Below are positions 57,297-64,000 of a stretch of 64,000 nucleotides of DNA, piece after piece. Each line of letters begins with the position of its first letter. Within the stretch, counting starts at the first letter, position 1. The notes beneath the pieces were generated by a model. The model made no database searches and was not told where the DNA came from. It was given only the letters and a program-made list of their open reading frames with translations. Origin of the DNA: Magnolia sinica (Eukaryota; Streptophyta; Magnoliopsida; Magnoliales; Magnoliaceae); contig NC_080586.1 in NCBI RefSeq assembly GCF_029962835.1, positions 70,681,001-70,745,000 of the forward strand, in the 5' to 3' direction. The position numbers and the translations under genes are program-made.

Positions 57297-57505
57297 TGTT
57301 ATGGACCTTTGTCCTTAATTTTTCAGCATTTTATCTTTGTTTCATGCTTTCCTTATTTGTCCCGTAGCTTTCCTTTAGTTTTTTTCCTTCATATAAGGGC
57401 ATATATGTAATATTGCCTTAAATTTATTATTATAAATAAGAGAGGGCTGGACATTTAAGCCCCGTATGCTCTCCCTCTCTCTCAAATTCTCCGTTCTTCT
57501 TAACG
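57297..57505 (+). repeat. Putative copia LTR (about 208 bp)
   Basis: It starts TGTTATGGACC, has a TATA box (TATAAATA at 57431-57438), a CT-rich 5' leader, and ends TTCTTCTTAACG just before the PBS-like sequence. No second copy is in the window, so the limits rest on the PBS and general copia layout. Confidence 0.45.
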
Positions 57506-57689
57506 TGGAATCAGATCCTAATTTTTTATAGGGTTTCTTCTTCTTTTAAAAGTTTCTTCAAATTATTTTTATAGGGTTTTAAATCATGGGATGTTGGATT
57601 TGATGTCCTTGCTGATTTTAGTGCTGTCCAATTGAGATTTTGCTGGAAATTCTTCTTCATTTTTTTATTTACAAAAGTTTTTTCTGAAG

Positions 57690-58070
57690 GACTTGCTAAT
57701 TTTTGTGTTCCCTTGGCTAGGGTGTGCTGGATTTTTTATTTTTTTTAAAAATATATTTGTTGAGGCAGGTTGTGTTGCCTTGGCTAGGGTTTGCTGGAAT
57801 TTTTTTTTTTTTTTTTTTTCTGTTAAAGCAGATTCTTTTGTTGCCTTGGCAAGGGTTTGTTGGATTTTTTATGTTGAAATAGAATTTTGTTGCCTTGTTT
57901 AGGGTTTGCTGGATTTTTCCTATCGAAGCAGATTCTTTTTTTGAAAGGTAACAATACCAGGGATTGAACCTTGGATCACTCACACACACTATACTGTCTC
58001 TACCAGCTCATCTAACGAGCAAGAGACCTGTTGAAGCAAATTTTTATGTTGCTTCGGATGGATTTTGCTG
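57690..58070 (+). repeat. Leader repeats, about 60-70 bp unit, with a SINE insertion
   Basis: The phrase TTGCCTTGGCTAGGGTTTGC TGGATTTTT occurs with variation at about 57711, 57775, 57839 and 57889, each followed by a T-rich stretch and GAAGCAGATTC. A further remnant, TTGCTTCGGATGGATTTTGCTG, follows the SINE at about 58049. Confidence 0.75.
57934..58032 (-). mobile_element. tRNA-derived SINE or pseudo-tRNA
   Basis: The minus strand reads GATGAGCTGGTAGAGACAGT (A-box-like) and, about 25 bases on, AGGTTCAATCCCTGG (B-box), ending in CTTTCAAAAAAAG, an A-tail. The flanks GAAGCAGATTCT and GAAGCAAATTTT could be a target-site duplication or two leader repeats. It is not a functional tRNA: the anticodon arm is replaced by GTGTGTGTGAG. 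Confidence 0.6.
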
Positions 58071-58389
58071 AATTTTAAAATTTTTTTTTTTTATTAATGA
58101 GGGCAAAATTTTGGGTATTTTTTGTCCTAGTTTCCAGCAACCATATTTTTCCACAGCAATCGGGTAATTAATCTATTTTTGTTTTTTTGTTTTTTTTGTT
58201 TTTTTTGCTGCAGGACCCCTTTCTGTGTGTGATTAGGTTTGGACATTTGTTGGAATTTCTTATTTTAGTCCTTCGTTCTCCTTGCTATTACTGTTTATAG
58301 CGTTGTTTTGGTATTGGTTGTTTGAGATTTTATATGGTTTCATCATTAATAACTGAGACTATAGACCCTGTCAATTTCAAAATGGAACA

Positions 58390-59330
58390 GTTGTTTATTC
58401 ATTTTGAGAACCCTAGCCTATAGATTACAGCACAAACTGAAGTCAAGTAATTACCTTCAGTGGTCTAAAGCAGTTGAGATGTTTATTGGAAGTAAACAAA
58501 AGTTGAGATATGTATATAGTAGTATAAAAGAAACGCCCTCCACTACTGATCCCTCATATGCTGAATAGAAATTAGACAATTTGTTGGTTATGTCATGACT
58601 TTATGGAACCAAAAGTTAGCGAAGAACTTTTTTCGCTATCTACTGCTCGTGAGATTTGGTTGACGGCTTATGAATTTTATGCTTATCAGAACAATATGGC
58701 CTGCATTTATAATAACTATCAGAAAATTAGTCACTTGTGACGGGGAGAGATTTGTGTCTAATTATTTTGCCAAGATGCGTGGTCTGTGGTAAGAATTATC
58801 CCTTGACAATCTTCTAATTGTCTTTTCTATGGATGCAGATGTGTATAAAAAAGCATTGAAAAGAACCAGATCTTTGAGTTATTGGTGGGTCTTAATACTG
58901 ATTTTGAACCAATTCGTGCTCAAATTCTTGGACCACCTTCTTTATTGTTGCTTAATAATGTATATAATTCACTATTACATGATGAAAGCGTGGGACAACT
59001 ATGGGTTCAATTGTGGTTAAAAAATTTGCCTTAGCGACAAGATTCACAAACTTTGATCATACCGATGTTACTGCTAGTCATGGACATGGTATAAGAATAA
59101 GTGGTCGTGATGATGGTAGAAGCTGTGGATGGAGTACTAGCTATGGTCGTAGCATGGATTGGTTGTGTACTCATTGTGGTATACATGGACGCACCGTTGA
59201 CTATTGCTGGGTTTTTCATGGTCGTCTTCAAGATAGAGTGGCTAATTCTGCTGCCTTGGATGACAAGGTCTCAAATTCTTGTTGGGAAGGCAACACGTTA
59301 CACAACTTCACTTATAGTTCCATCAGTTGA
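58390..59330 (+). pseudogene. Copia gag remnant with altered zinc knuckle
   Basis: Pieces in different frames follow copia gag order: EPKVSEELFSLSTAREIWLT (about 58605), RGERFVSNYFAKMRGLW (about 58742), DADVYKKAL (58832 on), then in other frames FEPIRAQILGPPSLL and, from 59001, ALATRFTNFDHTD and CTHCGIHGRTVDYC. The knuckle should have Gly-His where Gly-Arg is seen, so zinc binding is probably lost. Stops and shifts are frequent. Confidence 0.65.
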
Positions 59331-59409
59331 TGATGTGGTTTATCTCTCAAAATATGAATATGGTACTTTACTTTGTTAAGGGTACCATTTAGAATAAGGC
59401 CTCAACCTT

Positions 59410-59441
<32 letters not shown>

Positions 59442-59570
59442 TAAGTCCTCCTTAACGTTTAAAAAAAGAAGAAGAAGAAAAGAATAAGGCTTCCTCATCT
59501 ACTTCCTTGGCGCGGACAAGTAACACGTCTAGTCTTTCATACTACTTTTGTGTCAAGTCTTTAGATTATT

Positions 59571-59777
59571 TGTCACGCCCCAAACTCGATGAACGGGCTT
59601 ACAAAATTCCTGAGCTCCAAATCTGGCGGTGAAAGCCTTCGTATTGCTCCATTCTCGGCTCCCAGTTCCCATACGCCAGCCAGGTTCTGATCCTGGGATT
59701 CCACAAGGAGGCTGTCGACAACGAAATTCGGCGGTAGAGAATTTAGTGAGCCCGGTTCCTGAGTTTGGGGCGTGACA
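59571..59777 (+). repeat. 207-bp mini-LTR with perfect 17-bp terminal inverted repeats
   Basis: It starts TGTCACGCCCCAAACTC and ends GAGTTTGGGGCGTGACA. The first ~150 bp match the start of the large repeat at 22922 (shared TATTGCTCCATTCTCGGCTC-like and GATCCTGGGATTCCACAAGGAGG-like text); the rest is the other LTR end. It therefore looks like an LTR of that family with its middle deleted. A PBS follows at 59783. Confidence 0.75.
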
Positions 59778-59782
59778 GGAGA

Positions 59783-59794
59783 TGGTATCAGAGC
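59783..59794 (+). other. Primer binding site complementary to initiator tRNA-Met
   Basis: TGGTATCAGAGC, exact, five bases after the mini-LTR end. It supports the LTR call and the plus orientation. Confidence 0.88.
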
Positions 59795-60070
59795 ATAACT
59801 TGGGAAAACCTGCGGATGAAATCACGTATCTACTAATAGCCTTAGGTTAACTATCTTTCACCATGCGATTGTTGTGAACTTGGAATGATTAGAATCCCAA
59901 TCTCGGAAATTTAGAAACACACCCCAGGTTTTCATTGCAACTTGAGTCTAAAATTAGCATTCCTATTTGAGAACTTAGAAACTTTGAACATAGCACCCTG
60001 GCAAGTTTGCCTTGTGTAAGGTTTGGTTGAGAAATTTTGAGGATGAAATTTTCTATTAGGAGGGGAGAGC
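59795..60070 (+). other. 276-bp element interior ending in a polypurine tract
   Basis: No frame is seen. It ends TTTTGAGGATGAAATTTTCT ATTAGGAGGGGAGAGC at 60070. This is the usual chromovirus 3' end (GAGGA-GAA then PPT) directly before an LTR starting TGTAAGACC. A PBS at one end and a PPT at the other only 276 bp apart indicate a strongly deleted element. Confidence 0.6.
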
Positions 60071-61195
60071 TGTAAGACCTGTAACCTTGTGGGACCGATC
60101 GTACGCTTCGTTTTCAGTGCCGGCACGTTCTAGGCGGACCAGATCGGCGAGCTTCGATCGTAACCCTATTTCAGTATCGAAATGACCTGAGACTTGTACT
60201 TTGGCGACTGCGCAGGCGTTGTCGTGCGGTACGCCCCATTTCAACACGCAGTTTTTGGCGCAATCCGAGGTGGGCCGCACAACGCATGTGTGGCGCGGGC
60301 CCCACTTGTATATATATCGAGGTAGTTCAATCATATCCCATCAATCCATCACCACCTACCCCCATCACTTTTTTCCCTTCCCGATGCAAGAGAAGCCCCA
60401 AGAGTTAACACTCATCATTTCTCTTATCTCTCTCTCTCCTTTCTAACCTCTCCATTTCCTAAAATCCACTCCCTATCCCAAATTCTTTACCTCAAAAGCC
60501 TTCTTACGTATGAACCTTTTTATTCCCATTTTTTTGCTAAAGTTTGAGAAGAGAGAAAAGAAAGAAAGATTAGAGAGAAAATTAGAGAGATGATTTGAGA
60601 AAAGAGAGAGATTTAGAGGTTAAGAGGAAGATAAAAGAAAAGAGACTAGATGAGATTAAGAGTGGAGAGAACCTTAGTGGAACTTCCCATCATCGATCCG
60701 GCCTAATCCGACCGTTCATCCGACGTTGTGAGTGTATGGGAGGATAAAAAACTCTTGATTTTTTGCGTTATCCCATTTTTTGTTGGGCCCACAAGGGTGG
60801 GACCCACCTTAACCATGTATGGAGTGTATGGTGGACCCCATAGTGGCGGGAGGCCACCCCAATGGCTGGATCTTTCTTCCTTTGCTTTTTCTTTCCCCTT
60901 CCTTTCCCTTTATTCTTCTTACTTTGATAGTATTGTGGGGCTCACACGTCGAAACGCTGTTGGAGAGCGTGCTCCGCATGCTATCATAGCGCGGACCACC
61001 TTGTGTGGCCCACCGTGATGTTTATTTTCCATCTAACCTATTGATTTTGGTCACACAGTTTTGGATGGTGGAAAACCACTAAGATTAGGTTGATCCAAAG
61101 CTCCTTGGCCCACTATGAACTGGCCAATTTGATGGGTGAAGTGGATTTTCTATGTGGGCCCTACCACTCCTTAAATCTGAAAGAGAGGGGGGGCA
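60071..61195 (+). repeat. Chromovirus-type LTR, forward arm of an inverted repeat
   Basis: It starts TGTAAGACCTGTAACCTTGT after a PPT. The block 60071-60905 matches, inverted, 63140-63980. The block 60885-61195 matches, inverted, 61690-61975 (for example TTGGAGAGCGTGCTCCGCAT GCTAT against ATAGCATGCGAGGCACGCTC TCCAA). The arm contains CT-rich and GGGCCCAC-type parts. Confidence 0.85.
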
Positions 61196-61241
61196 GCGGC
61201 TGCTGCCACTGGATGCAACGTCGTCTAGAAACGCCGTTGCT

Positions 61242-61690
61242 TGGTTTGGGAAGGCCACCGAGTGGGCCCCACCATGGTGTGTGTGTGTGTGTAATCCACG
61301 TCGTCCATTCGAATCCCTAGCTCATTTTAGGCATCGAGCCAAATTTGATCAATATCTTAGGTGGGCCACACCGTGAGCGACATGGGGGGGGGGGGGTTGA
61401 AATGGGTTCCCACCTTGATGAATTTATTAGATCTACACCGCTCATTTGTTTTCCCAGCTCATTTTAAATGTTGAGCCCAAAAATGAAGTTGATCCAACCC
61501 TCAGGTGGACCACACCACAAGGAACGGTGGGGCTGGGCAACCAGCGCCCCCATGCAGATGTGGGAGTGGTGCCCCCACTCGTGGGACCCACCTTGATGTA
61601 TTTGGTCGATCCACGTCATCCATGTATTTCTCCATATCATTTTAGGCCATAGGCCGAAAAATGAGGAAGATTCGAGTCTCTCTCTCTCTC
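61242..61690 (+). repeat. Three tandem units of the GGGCCCAC-type repeat (palindrome centre)
   Basis: Units begin near 61265 (GGCCCCACCATGGTGTG), 61406 (GGTTCCCACCTTGATGAATT) and 61584 (GGACCCACCTTGATGTATTT). Each is followed by ATCCACGTCGTCCATTC-like text, AGCTCATTTTA, GAGCC-AAAA and TGATC. A 13-G run sits at 61384-61396. This is the spacer between the inverted arms. Confidence 0.75.
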
Positions 61691-63980
61691 TTTCTGATTT
61701 AAGGGGTGGTGGGGCCCACTTAGAAAATCTAATCTGCCCATCGGAGGGACCAGCTCATGGTGGGCCAAAGAGCTTTAGATAAATCTAATCTTGGTGGTTT
61801 TCCACCGTCCAAAATTGCGTGACCAAAATCAATAGGTTAGATGAAAAATAAACATCACAGTGGGCCACACAAGGTGGTCCAGGCTGTTATAGCATGCGAG
61901 GCACGCTCTCCAACAACGTTTTTACTTGTGGGCCCCACAACACTATCAAAGTAGGAAGAAGAAAGGGAAAGGAAAGTGATGTAGAATTATGCAAAACTAG
62001 CTGTGTGACTAAGATTTAATTTAAAATCAAAGGACTATATAAAAATCACCATGCCAAAGTGTAATGCACATGCAAACAACGTGAAGCCCAGGAGATGATG
62101 GGTATGATTCAAGGCCAAATCATAATCATTAGCCCTTTGGCCAAACAAAGCACTCAGAAAATATGGCTTAAAGAAAAATATTTTCCAACTAGCATAGGAA
62201 TAATTTGGGTACAATAGGTGAAAGTTTGAACGCAAACGACTGAAATTAAGTTGCCTTTTATGGACAAAGGAACACAACCAATTCAAAATCAGATCAAGCG
62301 GGCCCCACACGTGCGTGCAGCAGTCACACCGGTGGTCGAACGGTCACACGTGTGGGTTGATTGTGTGATCCATGCACGGGTCGGGTCTGTAAATGATTGA
62401 AGATGGGTTTAGGTGGCCCATAGGATCAAGTAAAATAAAATCCAAGTGAGAATAATGAAAAGATCTTATCTTAGAATTGAAGATTCAAAAAGACCTACCA
62501 CCTACGATTCATTAAGCACGAAGCAGAAGAGGAAGGATCTTAGGGACGGATGATAGAGTGACCTCACACCTTCTAGGCTTCTATCCAAGATCTAGCCTTC
62601 ACAATGATGAAGGAAGAAGAGAACTCCTACAAGGCCTCAGATTTTTCTCCAAATTCATAATAGATAGGGTTGGACATCCCTATCCCTCTTACTTTATTTT
62701 ATAGCAAAAATTTGTTGAAATGACAATTCTATCCCTTTAGAAACAAAAGCAAAATACCCATTATGTCCTAAAGGTTAAAAAGTCTAATCTACCCTCCCAA
62801 AAACTATCTTATGTAGCAAATAGATGTCCACTGTCCAATCACAAACTAAAATGTCCAAATCATCAAATAACATAAAAGAATTAACTGACAAAAGGGTCCA
62901 ACATAATCCAAACATTGGATAGCGCCATGATGGGACACAAGACTATCTAATGGATGGATAATCATGTAGACGATGATCAACGGTAAGATGATCTCCAAAT
63001 ATGATCCATGTCATCCATGCTTTTTTAATGCTCGCCGATGACCACTGGTGATCACCATTAGTCGCCAAAGTGAAAGTGCCAACATAGCCTGTCGACGCCT
63101 ACGTCTCTGATATGTACAGAGTGGTGGTGTGATGTCCGCATCAGAAAAGGAAAGAAAAAGCAAGGCAAGAAAGATCTGGCCATCGTGGCGGCCCCCGTCA
63201 CTATGGGGTCCACCATACACTCTCAATGTGGGTCCAACCCTTGTGGCCCCACCAAAAATGGGATAACACAAAGGGAGGGTTTTTATCCTCCCATGCACTC
63301 ACAACGTTGGATGAACGGCCGGATCGGGCCGGATCGATGATTGGACGGTCCACCAAGGTCCTCTCCACACCTAATCTCCTCTAGTCTCTCTTTTCTTTTC
63401 TCTTCCTCTTAACCTCTAGATCTCTTCCTAATCTCTCTCAAGCTCTCTCTTTTCTCAAACCATCTCTCTAATATTTCTTTATTTTCTCTCCCCATCTCTC
63501 TTCTCAAACTTTAGCAAAAAAAATGGGAATGAAAAAGTTCATACGTAGGAAGGCTTTTGAGGTAGGGAATTTGGGATAGGGTAGAAAGGAGAGAAAAAGA
63601 TAAGAGGAATGATGAGTGTTGATTCTTGGGGCTTCTCTTACATGGGGAAATGAAAAAGGTGATGGGGGTAGGTGGTGATAGATTGATGGGATGTGATTGG
63701 ACTATCTCGAGATTTGTACAAGTGGGGCTTGTGCCATGTGTGCGTTGTGCGGCCCACCTTGGATTGTGTAAAAAGCTGCAATTTCTAATCTGGGTGTCAA
63801 AATGGGGCGTGCCACACGGCTTTGGAATCGCAGGGTCTGCACGATCGCCAAGGTAAAGTCTCAGGTCGTTTTGGTACTGAAATAGGGTTACGATCGAAGC
63901 TCACCGATCTGGTATGCCCGAAACGTCCCGACACTGAAAACGAAGCGTACAATCAGTCTCACAGGGTTACGGGTCTTACA
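61690..63980 (-). repeat. Reverse arm of the LTR inverted repeat, split by a 1.16-kb insertion
   Basis: Minus-strand LTR sequence in two pieces (61690-61975 and 63140-63980), ending at 63980 with ...GGTTACGGGTCTTACA, the mirror of the 60071 start. Its right flank (TTATTGATTC) is not purine-rich, so this is not a 3' LTR preceded by a PPT. Several single-base differences separate the arms. Confidence 0.82.
61976..63139. mobile_element. 1.16-kb insertion in the reverse LTR arm, type unknown
   Basis: It lies between two halves of otherwise colinear LTR sequence. The purine-rich flanks contain AAAGGAAAG on both sides (61967-61975 and 63139-63147), compatible with a 9-bp target-site duplication but ambiguous in such sequence. 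It starts TGATGTAGAATTATGC and ends near GATGTCCGCATCAGA. Subterminal TGATG-/-CATCA is weakly inverted. No transposase and no recognised domain. Confidence 0.45.
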
Positions 63981-64000
63981 TTATTGATTCAAGGGCTACT

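Larger units (their letters stand above)
57297..59400 (+). mobile_element. Ty1/copia fragment: LTR, PBS, leader and gag
   Basis: A short LTR-like segment is followed by a PBS-like TGGAATCAGATCC (57506-57518), a repetitive leader (57690-58070) and a decayed copia gag (58390-59330). Protease, integrase and RT are absent. All parts are in plus orientation, in line with the host gene. Confidence 0.6.
54714..64000 (+). other. Intron 2 of the HUA2-like gene (extends beyond the window)
   Basis: From the donor at 54714 no exon continuing the PWWP domain is recognisable. 54714-56060 is AT-rich with a 20-T run near 54827 and no assignable element. The rest holds a tandem duplication, a copia fragment, a mini-LTR and an inverted LTR palindrome. 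An alternative is that the gene is broken here; the window cannot separate the two. Confidence 0.55.

Noticed and set aside
39195-61396. Homopolymer runs (14 G at 39195, 13 C at 54358, 13 G at 61384) as regulatory G-quadruplex sites
   Set aside because: Isolated homopolymers; length is unreliable in assemblies and nothing nearby supports a regulatory role.
1-64000. Biosynthetic or defence gene cluster
   Set aside because: Apart from two exons of one PWWP gene, every recognisable protein domain belongs to a mobile element.

Overview
This is a repeat-dominated stretch of a flowering-plant nuclear genome. Evidence: plant Ty3/gypsy, Ty1/copia, LINE, hAT and Mutator-type elements, plant splice sites, and two exons of a plant PWWP-domain gene of the HUA2/HULK family. 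A very abundant repeat related to GTGGGGCCCACCATGATGTATG... resembles repeats I associate with magnoliid trees; that placement is an impression, not a proof.

Layout. 1-4084 is part of a large GGGCCC-rich, chromovirus-like LTR repeat ending in a degenerate tandem array. A degraded Athila-type gypsy element on the minus strand (4085-15843) has inserted into it, and the interrupted repeat resumes at 15844 with 122 bp duplicated. 17405-20209 is a minus-strand Tekay/Del-like gag-protease remnant whose polymerase core is lost, with PBS and LTR-like sequence to its right. 22922-28037 is a second copy of the large LTR repeat. 28038-34100 is AT-rich and gene-poor, and holds a 1.5-kb hAT-type element. 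34.8-37.4 kb has an exon-like open reading frame and two copies of the abundant GGAAGCGG/GGGCCCAC TIR element; one is intact with a target-site duplication.

The only convincing host gene starts at 38655 (plus strand): exon 1 of a HUA2-like protein (38655-38777), a 15.86-kb intron, and exon 2 (54637-54713). Together they encode the N-terminal part of a PWWP domain. The next exon was not found, so intron 2 probably runs beyond the window. The 5' leader carries a tandem duplication that doubles an 18-codon upstream ORF.

Intron 1 is a stack of nested insertions: a gag-protease-only LTR element (39652-47446), a LINE inside its protease, a hAT MITE inside the LINE and another at the 3' LTR junction. 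Further right lie a Mutator-like MITE, a second LINE fragment split by a hAT MITE that itself carries a SINE, and a 2.1-kb hAT element with a damaged transposase. Intron 2 holds a tandem duplication, a copia fragment, a 207-bp mini-LTR with PBS, and a 3.9-kb inverted repeat made from chromovirus LTR sequence.

No gene cluster, CRISPR array or operon is present. The most informative signals are structural: the Athila flank duplication, the duplicated uORF, the gag-protease-only element, several clean target-site duplications that order the insertions, and the inverted LTR palindrome.
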